This document shows, one piece after another, positions 8,362-15,707 of a stretch of DNA of 64,000 nt. Origin of the DNA: Leifsonia sp. ALI-44-B (GTDB lineage Bacteria > Actinomycetota > Actinomycetes > Actinomycetales > Microbacteriaceae); assembly GCF_001984125.1 (NCBI RefSeq), contig NZ_MTQL01000006.1:62001-126000 (forward strand). Reading direction: 5' to 3'. The notes under the pieces were generated by a model. It saw nothing but the letters and a program-made list of their open reading frames with translations. It made no database searches and was not told the origin of the DNA. The position numbers were made by a program, and so were the translations under genes. Numbering within the stretch: position 1 is the stretch's first letter; each line of letters starts with the position of its first letter.

Positions 8362-8892
8362 ATGACTGACCCGAACAACGCGTCCATCGCCCCCGGCGAC
8401 AACGAGAACGAGGCGACTCACACCGACGCCGAGCTCCCTCTCCTTCAACAGGGCGACCCCGAGGCCGAGCGCCGAAACAGCGAGAAGATCGACGAGCTCG
8501 CCCTTGCCGCCCGAGACGCCGGCGTCGAAGACATCGCCACCCAGACGGCCCTCTGGAAGGCGGTCTTTTCGCTCGAGCGCTGGTTCTTCATCCCGCGCGG
8601 TGACATGGACGCCATGGCGGACGTGCAGCCGCTCGCCGTCGTGGTCGACGAGCAGCCCATGCTCTTGGCTTACACCTCACCCGAACGCGCTCGCCAGTCG
8701 GCGATCACGCTGGGCCTCACCGACGAGGAGGCCGCTCATGTGCTCGCCGTTCCGTCCGAGGGGATGGTCGAATCCGCCGACGGATACAGCAAGGTCGGCC
8801 TGCAGGGCGTGCTCTTCGACTACGGGTGGACGGGGTTCTACGCGCCCCTGGGCCAGCTCGGTCCCATTCGCTCGCACTCGCTCGCGAACTGA
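8362..8892 (+). CDS. SseB-like domain protein, function unknown
   Basis: A 176-residue soluble acidic protein. After a 40-residue polar N-terminus, residues 60-150 (LWKAVFSLERWFFIPRG...PLAVVVDEQPMLLAYTSPERARQSAITLG) resemble the SseB N-terminal domain, which in many actinobacterial proteins consists of a W/F-rich strand, a 'value' strand and a LxxxxVxTSPxxA segment. No enzyme motif is seen. It converges on the MFS gene with only four bases between stops. GAGGA lies almost against the ATG, so an efficient start there is uncertain, but no better one is in frame. Alternative view: a lineage-specific hypothetical protein. Confidence 0.6.
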   Translation: MTDPNNASIAPGDNENEATHTDAELPLLQQGDPEAERRNSEKIDELALAARDAGVEDIATQTALWKAVFSLERWFFIPRGDMDAMADVQPLAVVVDEQPMLLAYTSPERARQSAITLGLTDEEAAHVLAVPSEGMVESADGYSKVGLQGVLFDYGWTGFYAPLGQLGPIRSHSLAN

Positions 8893-8896
8893 GCGA

Positions 8897-10093
8897 TCAG
8901 GAGGCGGGTGCGGTTGCCGGGGAGGGAGCTGAAGACATCCGGTCGGTTGCGGCGGAGAAACGCAGAGCGACGATCATCACCACAAGTGCCGCGAGCGTCA
9001 GGGATGCTCCCACCCAGAGTGGGGACGTGTAGCCGAGGCCGGCGGTGATGGTGATGCCGCCGAGCCAGGCGCCGAGTGCGTTTCCCACGTTGAAGGCCGC
9101 GATGTTCGAGCTCGAGGCGAGCGTCGGGGCGTGATCCGCGAAGTGCATGATGCGGGTCTGCAGCCCGGGCACGGTGCCGAAGCCGAAACCGCCCATGAGC
9201 GCCAGGAGGATGACGGTGGCGATCGGGTTCGCGGCGAGCAGTGCGAACGTGGCGAGAACGACCGTGAGTCCCGCGAGGAAAACGGTGATGGTGAGGTCGC
9301 GCGAGCGATCGGCAGCCTTGCCGCCCACGATGTTGCCGAGGAACGTTCCGACGCCGAAGAGGATGAGGAGCCACGGGACCGCCGCGCTCGCGAAACCGCT
9401 CACCTCGGTGAGAGTGAATGCGATGTAGGTGAAGGCGCCGAACATGCCGCCGAAGCCCAGCACGGTGACGATGAGCGACAACCACACTTGGCGCGAACGA
9501 AACGCCCCGAATTCTGTGCGCAGGCTGGTCTGGGCCGTCGCGACTCCGCGCGGGGCCGGCACCAGGGCGATGATGCCCACGAGCGCGATGACGCCGATGC
9601 CTGTGATCGCCCAGAAGGTGGAGCGCCAGCCAGCCGCTTGGCCGAGGAAGGTTCCGAAGGGGACACCGAGCACGTTCGCTAGCGTCAGGCCGGTGAACAT
9701 GATGGCGATGGCACCCGAGCGCTTGTGCGGTTTGACCATATTGGCCGCGACCACCGAGCCGATGCCGAAGAAAGCTCCGTGACAGAGGGCCGCCACGATG
9801 CGGCCGAGCAGCATGATCGCGTAGGTGGGGGCGACCGCGGACACCAGGTTGCCGATGATAAACAACACCATAAGGCCGATGAGCACCTGCTTGCGCGGCA
9901 GCTTCGTCACGGCGGCGGTCAAGAGGATGGCGCCGGCCGCCACGCTCAGCGCATAGCCGGAGATCAGCCATCCAGCCGCCGCTTCATCGACCCGGAAGTC
10001 TGCCGCGATTTCGGGGAGGAGGCCGGCGATGACGAACTCGGTGAGGCCAATTCCGAAGCCGCCGAGGGCGAGAGCTAAGAGTCCGATAGGCAC
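8897..10093 (-). CDS. MFS transporter, 12-TM drug/arabinose-efflux type (DHA1)
   Basis: A 398-residue major facilitator with 12 predicted membrane segments. LGRIVAALCHGAFFGIGSVVAA (residues about 92-113) and NVLGVPFGTFLGQAAGWRSTFW (about 140-161) match motif C-type regions of DHA1 exporters such as AraJ, NepI and Cmx. Start choice: GGAGGT at 10100-10105 sits six bases before a GTG at 10093, giving PIGLLALALGGFGIG as the beginning of TM1; the upstream ATG at 10135 lacks a binding site. It is divergent from a MarR regulator across a 143-bp gap, the usual layout for a MarR-controlled exporter of a toxic compound. Confidence 0.88.
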   Translation of the reverse strand: MPIGLLALALGGFGIGLTEFVIAGLLPEIAADFRVDEAAAGWLISGYALSVAAGAILLTAAVTKLPRKQVLIGLMVLFIIGNLVSAVAPTYAIMLLGRIVAALCHGAFFGIGSVVAANMVKPHKRSGAIAIMFTGLTLANVLGVPFGTFLGQAAGWRSTFWAITGIGVIALVGIIALVPAPRGVATAQTSLRTEFGAFRSRQVWLSLIVTVLGFGGMFGAFTYIAFTLTEVSGFASAAVPWLLILFGVGTFLGNIVGGKAADRSRDLTITVFLAGLTVVLATFALLAANPIATVILLALMGGFGFGTVPGLQTRIMHFADHAPTLASSSNIAAFNVGNALGAWLGGITITAGLGYTSPLWVGASLTLAALVVMIVALRFSAATDRMSSAPSPATAPAS

Positions 10094-10206
10094 GGGGTGA
10101 CCTCCACGATGTGTACTTACGCCGATAGGACGCATACGCTGTTATTTGCAGGCGCGGGGTAAATACTTGCACACGCTAGGTATCCGCGCAAGCAACTAAA
10201 TGCGTC

Positions 10207-10220
10207 GACCGCGCGCGGTC
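10207..10220. promoter_or_regulatory. 14-bp perfect palindrome, candidate MarR operator
   Basis: GACCGCGCGCGGTC is a perfect 14-bp palindrome 16 bases before the MarR start and just upstream of its GGAAGGA binding site. A second imperfect inverted repeat (CTTGC at 10166-10170, GCAAG at 10188-10192) lies in the middle of the divergent gap. Either could bind the MarR dimer and control both genes; the assignment is inference from position. Confidence 0.5.
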
Positions 10221-10236
10221 ACGGGAAGGACATCGC

Positions 10237-10692
10237 ATGAGCATCGAAGACGACGCTGTCGAAGTGCGCGCACAGGGTTGGCGCACGCTCGCGGCGTTGC
10301 ACGGCCGCATCGAAGCGGCCCTCGAACGTGCACTGAATGCCGAGGCCGACCTGTCGGTCGTCGAATACACCGTGCTCGAAGCGCTCAGCCGACAGGACGG
10401 GTGGCACATGCGCATGCAGCAGCTCGGCCGGGCCGCAGCCCTCAGCAGCAGCGCCACCACGCGTCTCGTGAACCGCCTCGAAGACCGCGGGCTGCTCACG
10501 CGCGTCCTGTGTCTCGACGACCGGCGAGGCGTGTACACCGAGCTGACTGCGGCCGGGCACAAGATCTTTGATCGGGCGCGACCGGTGCACGACCGCACTC
10601 TCGAGCAGGCGCTCGCCGAGGCAACGGACGCTCCCGAACTCGCGCCCCTCGTAGATGCCCTGCATGCCCTGAACCCCGTGCCTGCGGCTTGA
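10237..10692 (+). CDS. MarR-family transcriptional regulator
   Basis: A 151-residue winged-helix regulator. Residues 40-100 hold the MarR core: LSVVEYTVLEALSR, then MRMQQLGRAAALSSSATTRLVNRLEDRGLL (recognition helix) and the wing LCLDDRRGVYTELTAAG with the conserved Asp-Asp-Arg-Arg. MarR proteins repress divergent efflux genes and release DNA when they bind a small phenolic or lipophilic ligand. The divergent MFS gene is the obvious target. A GGAAGGA site precedes the ATG. The 87-bp gap downstream leads to an acyl-CoA synthetase on the same strand that may be independently transcribed. Confidence 0.9.
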   Translation: MSIEDDAVEVRAQGWRTLAALHGRIEAALERALNAEADLSVVEYTVLEALSRQDGWHMRMQQLGRAAALSSSATTRLVNRLEDRGLLTRVLCLDDRRGVYTELTAAGHKIFDRARPVHDRTLEQALAEATDAPELAPLVDALHALNPVPAA

Positions 10693-10779
10693 GGTTCTCC
10701 ACAGCGCGCCGAGTCGGATTTTCTGCACAGATGCACGAATATTCCGCTCTCTGTATCGCTCCGGCAGCACAATAGTCAG

Positions 10780-12474
10780 ATGAGTCCCACACCCGCCACG
10801 GCGTCGTTCCTCGCCGCCCGCGACATCCTTCTCGACGAGCGCGAAGACGCCGCCGCCGCCCGTGCACGCTTCAGCTGGCCCGACGTCGGCCCGCACTTCA
10901 ACTGGGCTGTCGATTGGTTCGACGCCATTGCCCTCGAAAACGACAGCACCGCCCTCTGGATCGTCGAAGAAGACGGTCGCGAGACAAAAGTGTCATTCCG
11001 TGAGATGTCCCGGCGCTCGAACCAGGTCGCGAACTGGATGCGGGAGCGGGGCGTTCGTCAGGGCGACCACGTCATGCTCATGCTCGGCAACCAGGTCGAG
11101 TTGTGGGAGACGATGCTGGCAATCATGAAGCTCGGCGCCGTCATCCTGCCGACCTCGACAGTGCTCGGGGCGGATGAACTCGCCGACCGCATCGACCGCG
11201 CAGACGTCGCGCACATCATCGCCAACGCCGATGACGCGGCCCTCTTCGACGGTGTCCCGACGAGCGTGGGGCGCATCGCGATCGGCGGCCTGGCTCACGG
11301 ATGGGCGGAATACGGCGACAGCGACGGGGCGTCCAACGACAAACCGGGCGTTCAGGTGAGCTCCGATGACCCGGCCCTCATCTACTTCACCTCGGGCACC
11401 ACGAGCAAGCCGAAGATGGTCGTGCATACGCATTCGTCGTACCCCGTCGGGCACCTCAGTACGCTGTCGTGGCTGGGGCTGCAGCCCGGCGACGTGCACC
11501 TGGCTATCTCATCGCCCGGGTGGGGCAAGCATGCGTGGAGTTGCTTTTTCACGCCGTGGATCGCCGAGGCGACCGTGTTCGTCTATAACTACAAGCGTTT
11601 CGACGCGCAGGCCCTTGTCGCGCAGCTCGATCGCGCCCATGTGACCACTTTCTGTGCGCCGCCCACCGTGTGGCGGATGCTGATTCAGAACGACATCACG
11701 CGGCGGCCGGGTGCGCTGCGCGAGATCATGTCGGCGGGAGAGCCGCTCAACCCCGAGGTGATCAGCCGCATCCGTTCGTGGTGGGGGCTCGTGATCCGCG
11801 ACGGGTATGGGCAGACCGAGACGACCGCGATCATCGCCAATACGCCGGGCGCGGCGCTCGTTCCGGGATCGATGGGCACACCGTTGCCGGGTGTCGCGAT
11901 CGCGCTCATCGACCCGCTCACGGGTGAGGCCGGTGATGAAGGGGAAATCTGCATCGACCTGAGCGCGTCGCCAGTCAACCTGATGTCGGGCTACCTCGGT
12001 GACGACGCCAAAACGGCGAAGGCCATGGCCGACGGCTACTTCCACACGGGAGACGTCGCGTCGCGCGACGAGCAGGGCTACATCACGTTCATCGGGCGCA
12101 CCGACGACATCTTCAAATCATCCGACTACAAGGTCTCGCCGTTCGAGGTCGAGAGCATCTTGATCGAGCACGATGCCGTGGCCGAAGCCGCGGTCGTCGG
12201 GGCGCCCGACGACATGCGGCTCAACATCACGAAGGCCTACGTCGCGCTGGCGAACGGGTGGAAAGACGACGCCGAAACGGCTCGGCACATTCTGCAGCAT
12301 GCTCGCGACGCGATGCCGCCCTACATGCGAGTCCGCCGGGTCGAATTCTTCGAGTTGCCCAAGACGGCGTCGGGCAAGATTCGACGCGTCGAACTGCGGG
12401 CCCGTGAGGTCGAGGCGGCCGAACGTGGCGAACGCCTGGCCGGCGAATGGCGCGAAGGAGACCTGCTGAGTTGA
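10780..12474 (+). CDS. AMP-dependent acyl-CoA synthetase (acetyl/medium-chain type)
   Basis: A 564-residue adenylate-forming enzyme that activates a carboxylic acid with ATP and joins it to CoA. The phosphate-binding loop YFTSGTTSKPK lies at about residues 202-212, the adenine-binding DGYGQTE at about 342-348, HTGDVASRDEQGY (ribose-binding Asp) at about 423-435, and the C-terminal catalytic Lys in PKTASGKIRR at about 527-536. The NWAVDWFD beginning and SPGWGKHAWSCFF segment resemble acetyl-CoA synthetase-like/medium-chain (AcsM) enzymes rather than long-chain FadD. It is monocistronic and converges on the acetylxylan esterase. Substrate is undetermined. Confidence 0.88.
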   Translation: MSPTPATASFLAARDILLDEREDAAAARARFSWPDVGPHFNWAVDWFDAIALENDSTALWIVEEDGRETKVSFREMSRRSNQVANWMRERGVRQGDHVMLMLGNQVELWETMLAIMKLGAVILPTSTVLGADELADRIDRADVAHIIANADDAALFDGVPTSVGRIAIGGLAHGWAEYGDSDGASNDKPGVQVSSDDPALIYFTSGTTSKPKMVVHTHSSYPVGHLSTLSWLGLQPGDVHLAISSPGWGKHAWSCFFTPWIAEATVFVYNYKRFDAQALVAQLDRAHVTTFCAPPTVWRMLIQNDITRRPGALREIMSAGEPLNPEVISRIRSWWGLVIRDGYGQTETTAIIANTPGAALVPGSMGTPLPGVAIALIDPLTGEAGDEGEICIDLSASPVNLMSGYLGDDAKTAKAMADGYFHTGDVASRDEQGYITFIGRTDDIFKSSDYKVSPFEVESILIEHDAVAEAAVVGAPDDMRLNITKAYVALANGWKDDAETARHILQHARDAMPPYMRVRRVEFFELPKTASGKIRRVELRAREVEAAERGERLAGEWREGDLLS

Positions 12475-12524
12475 CCGGCTCCTGGCACCTGACCAGGCCG
12501 AACCCGTGGGTCCGGAGCACAGGC

Positions 12525-12640
12525 CGAACTCGGCGCTCAGGTTCAGCGCTCGAACTCGGGGCTCGGGCTCGGCGCGCGGGAGATCGGGATCAGGCTCGGC
12601 GCGCCGGGCTCGGGTTCGGGTTCGGGTTCGGAGCCGAGTC
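12525..12640. repeat. Low-complexity GGCTCGG/GGGTTC intergenic repeats
   Basis: The gap between the convergent acyl-CoA synthetase and esterase genes is made of short degenerate repeats: CGAACTCGG-GCTC twice (12525 and 12551 regions), CTCGGCGCGCC elements and three consecutive GGGTTC hexamers near 12611-12630. Several parts can fold back (CGGCGCGCCG), so it may end both transcripts. No gene is seen here. Confidence 0.6.
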
Positions 12641-13609
12641 TCAGAGGTCGAGTTCTCGGCGCAGGAAGTCGAGGATGAGCGGCTCCTCGTCGACGTCTCC
12701 GGCCTCATGACCGTTGTACGGCCACACCGTCATCGACTTCGGGCCGTGGTGCTCGTGGAACGCCCCGAACACCGTCGACGGTGGCGTGACAGCATCCATC
12801 AGGGCCGCCGAATAGTACGTCGGGGTTGACGAATTGCGGGCGAAGTTGACGGTGTCGAAGTAGCGCAACGTGTCGTGCACCTGCGCGACCTTCTCGCGAT
12901 GCACCTTCAAGAACTCGCCGATCTCACGGAACGGGAGAGCGTTCGTGACAACCGTCGCCCGCGGGAAATCGGCCAGGAACGGCACCCCCGCCGCTGCCGC
13001 ACGCACGTGCGGCGACAGGGCTGACGCGGCAATCGCCAACGCGCCGCCCTGGCTGTTGCCACGAACCGCGATGCGAGATGAATCCACTAGCGACAGGCCC
13101 GCCGCCGCATCTACCGCGCGCACCGCATCAGTGATGAGGCGGCGGTAGTAGTAATCCTCGCGATTCAGGATGCCGCGGGTCATCACACCCGCGAACTGCG
13201 GGCCGCCGCTGCCGCCGTTGTCAGGGGTATCGCCCACCGACCAGTTGCCGCCCTGGCCACGCGTGTCCATGTGGAAATGCGCGAAACCCGTCGACGCCCA
13301 GAACAGCTCGGCCCAGGGACGACCGCGCCCGCCACCGTAACCGACGAACTGCACCACCGTCGGAAGCGGGCCCGTCGCCCCCGCGGGAACGCGCAACCAC
13401 GCCCGAACCGGATCGCCACCGAAACCCGGGAACGTCACATCGTAGACATCGATCGTCGTCAGAGGGGTCTCAACCTTCGACACCGAGACGTCGTCGCCCA
13501 GGGCGCGCGATTCGACAAGAGTCGACTCCCAGAACTCCGAGAAATCCTCGGGGAGGGTCTGGGCGCTGCGATAAGACTGCAGCTCGGTTTCGGTCATATC
13601 GGTGAACAT
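12641..13609 (-). CDS. Acetylxylan esterase / cephalosporin-C deacetylase family
   Basis: This 322-residue alpha/beta hydrolase matches the AXE1 (CE7) family: WLRVPAG, FVGYGGGRGRPWAELFWASTGFAHFHMDTRGQGG (conserved RGQ) around residues 72-115, and GVMTRGILNREDYYYRR. The triad is visible: Ser in GNSQGG at about 184-189, Asp in MDAVTPPS near 268, His in YNGHEAGD near 298. It removes acetyl groups from xylo-oligosaccharides in the cytoplasm; there is no signal peptide. GAGGAG sits five bases before the ATG. It is the last gene of the minus-strand xylan cluster, 126 bp after GH43; that gap shows no clear terminator, so it may be co-transcribed. Confidence 0.9.
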   Translation of the reverse strand: MFTDMTETELQSYRSAQTLPEDFSEFWESTLVESRALGDDVSVSKVETPLTTIDVYDVTFPGFGGDPVRAWLRVPAGATGPLPTVVQFVGYGGGRGRPWAELFWASTGFAHFHMDTRGQGGNWSVGDTPDNGGSGGPQFAGVMTRGILNREDYYYRRLITDAVRAVDAAAGLSLVDSSRIAVRGNSQGGALAIAASALSPHVRAAAAGVPFLADFPRATVVTNALPFREIGEFLKVHREKVAQVHDTLRYFDTVNFARNSSTPTYYSAALMDAVTPPSTVFGAFHEHHGPKSMTVWPYNGHEAGDVDEEPLILDFLRRELDL

Positions 13610-13735
13610 CGATGCTCCTCAGGTCGGACTGCCACAAGTATTTCGGGCGGGCGGGAAGTCGCGGGTCGCGCCACGCGAAGCCGACGGAATTCAGTGCGCG
13701 CGCGGGGGCGAAAACGGTCCCGTAGGTGGTGCGGC

Positions 13736-15706
13736 TCACCGCGGCTCGTAGTGAGCGTTCGACACACGGACGACGCACGGCACCGGTCCCCGCGTCGCAT
13801 CCGAGCGCTCCGGAATGAGCCCGGGAGACCCCGTCCTCAAGCTCGACGAGGCATCCGGATGCGTCGGTGCGCGCCCGTGGAAGCCGGCCGGTGCGCTCGA
13901 GTCGGAGGGCGGGCGAGAGAACGCGAACACACCGAGCCACAGGCCGAGAAAGCCGCCGGCGACAGGGGACGTGAGGAAAGCTCCATCCACGTCGGCGAGC
14001 CGGATCTCCGGCTCCGCGAGCTCGGAAGCTGAGGGGTCGTGCGCGGGGTGGCGCGCGCCGAAGCCGTAAAGGCCGCCGACGGTTTCGATGAACACCGTGA
14101 CCTGCGGGTCGGTCTCGTCGGGGGAGACAGGTACACGGATCGACTGCTCGGCGAGGCGGCGCTCGGTGCTTGCTCGGCTCTCGGTCAGGGTGAGGGTGAA
14201 CGAGACCGCGCGCTCGACGGGGGACGCACGTCCGGCATCGCGCCGACCAGCTGCGTCACCCGCGCGGACGGCATCTCCCGCGTCCGCAGCGGTGGCCTCT
14301 CCTGGACCGACCGCGGGGGGCCTCGGATCGGCGATTGGCGTGACCGAGAGCGAGATCCAATCGGATTCTGACTGGCGGACCGCGAGTCCCGCGACGACGC
14401 CGGGGTCGGACCAAACCGTGAACGTGGCCTCGAAGGCGGCGCGATCGTGCTGCTGGCGACGAGCGACGAACGTGGGGGCGCCGACATCCGAGAGCGTGAC
14501 GGGGCGGGGGATGAGATCGAATGCTTCGGGGCTCGAGGAGAAGATCGCGCGCGGCTCGGGGGTCGTGCGCACGAACGTCCAGGGCGACGAGCCCGCGGAC
14601 GAGTTCGACGGCGGCGTGGGGTCGTCGCTCGCCGACCCGGAGGGCGAGACCGCGCGGGTGCTGCGCGCCACCGCGAACGGGGCAGACTGCTGCGTTGCCG
14701 GCGTCTCGAAAGCGGCGGGATGCCTCGGCGCCAAGGCCTCGAAAACGGCGGGATTCCTCAGCGCCGGCGTCTCGAACGGGGCGGCGATGTGCCCGACGCC
14801 CGGCGCGAAGACGGGCCAGCCGTTCTGCCAGTCGACCGGCACGAGGAACGTTTCACGGCCGAGCGGTTGCGCATCGGAGGAGCCAACGGGGCGGCTGCCG
14901 AGCACGACCGCCCACCACGTGCCGTCCGTGTGCTCGACGAGATCGGCATGACCAACGCCCGTAACCGGGAACCCGCGGCCGAGATGCCGGTGCGTGAGGA
15001 CAGGGTTCGCGGGGTTGCCGACGTACGGGCCCGTGACCGCATCCGCCACCGCCACGCTGACCGCGTGATCGTGTTCGGTGCCACCTTCTGCGGCGACGAG
15101 GTAGTAGCGGCCGTCGACACGATAGAGGTGCGGACCCTCCGCCCAGACCGCGCCATGCAGGGCGCCGCGCCACACAAGGTGTTCGTCGCCGATGAGGGCG
15201 ATCGACACTGGGTCGCGTTCGATGCGCAGCTCGCGCAGCCAGATATCGGTTTGCCCCGCCCAGAGCCCGGGTTCGGCGAGGCGGGTGCCGGTCAGCCAAG
15301 CGCGCCCGTCGTGGTCGAAGAACAACGACGGGTCGATGCCCGGTGCCTCGTCGAGCCAGAAGGGGTCAGACCAGGGGCCGGCCGGGTCGGATGCCGTGAG
15401 CACGAAGTTTCCGCGACGCCCCTGCCCGTGCACCAGGGTGCAGGTGAGGAAGAACAGCCCGTCGTGGTGGCGGATGGTCGCCGCGAAGAGACCGCCCGAG
15501 GACGGCACCGTCGACAGATCCACCTGGTCGGGGCGGTCGATCGCGTGGCCGATCAGCCGCCAGTTCACCAGGTCGCGGCTGTGGAAGATGGGCAGGCCCG
15601 GCCAGTATTCGAACGTCGAGGTGACCAGGTAGTAGTCGTCCCCGACCCGGCAGATGCTCGGGTCGGGGTGACACCCGGGGAGAACCGGGTTCGCGAACAC
15701 GGACAC
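13736..15706 (-). CDS. GH43 beta-xylosidase / alpha-arabinofuranosidase with expanded linker
   Basis: A 656-residue intracellular glycoside hydrolase of family 43. The five-bladed propeller starts at once: NPVLPGCHPDPSI supplies the catalytic base Asp, GIDPSLFFDHDG the pKa-modulating Asp, and WAEGPHLY the acid Glu. The C-terminal half is the beta-sandwich of XynB-type enzymes (GH43_11-like). It would release xylose or arabinose from imported oligosaccharides. Odd: the linker around residues 310-370 has degenerate repeats (PAVFEALAPRHPAAFETPA) and Ser/Pro-rich sequence, and a second low-complexity insert lies near residues 480-510, making the protein about 100 residues longer than usual. Start is GTG, one base after the GH3 stop. 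Confidence 0.88.
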   Translation of the reverse strand: MSVFANPVLPGCHPDPSICRVGDDYYLVTSTFEYWPGLPIFHSRDLVNWRLIGHAIDRPDQVDLSTVPSSGGLFAATIRHHDGLFFLTCTLVHGQGRRGNFVLTASDPAGPWSDPFWLDEAPGIDPSLFFDHDGRAWLTGTRLAEPGLWAGQTDIWLRELRIERDPVSIALIGDEHLVWRGALHGAVWAEGPHLYRVDGRYYLVAAEGGTEHDHAVSVAVADAVTGPYVGNPANPVLTHRHLGRGFPVTGVGHADLVEHTDGTWWAVVLGSRPVGSSDAQPLGRETFLVPVDWQNGWPVFAPGVGHIAAPFETPALRNPAVFEALAPRHPAAFETPATQQSAPFAVARSTRAVSPSGSASDDPTPPSNSSAGSSPWTFVRTTPEPRAIFSSSPEAFDLIPRPVTLSDVGAPTFVARRQQHDRAAFEATFTVWSDPGVVAGLAVRQSESDWISLSVTPIADPRPPAVGPGEATAADAGDAVRAGDAAGRRDAGRASPVERAVSFTLTLTESRASTERRLAEQSIRVPVSPDETDPQVTVFIETVGGLYGFGARHPAHDPSASELAEPEIRLADVDGAFLTSPVAGGFLGLWLGVFAFSRPPSDSSAPAGFHGRAPTHPDASSSLRTGSPGLIPERSDATRGPVPCVVRVSNAHYEPR

Positions 15707-15707
15707 G

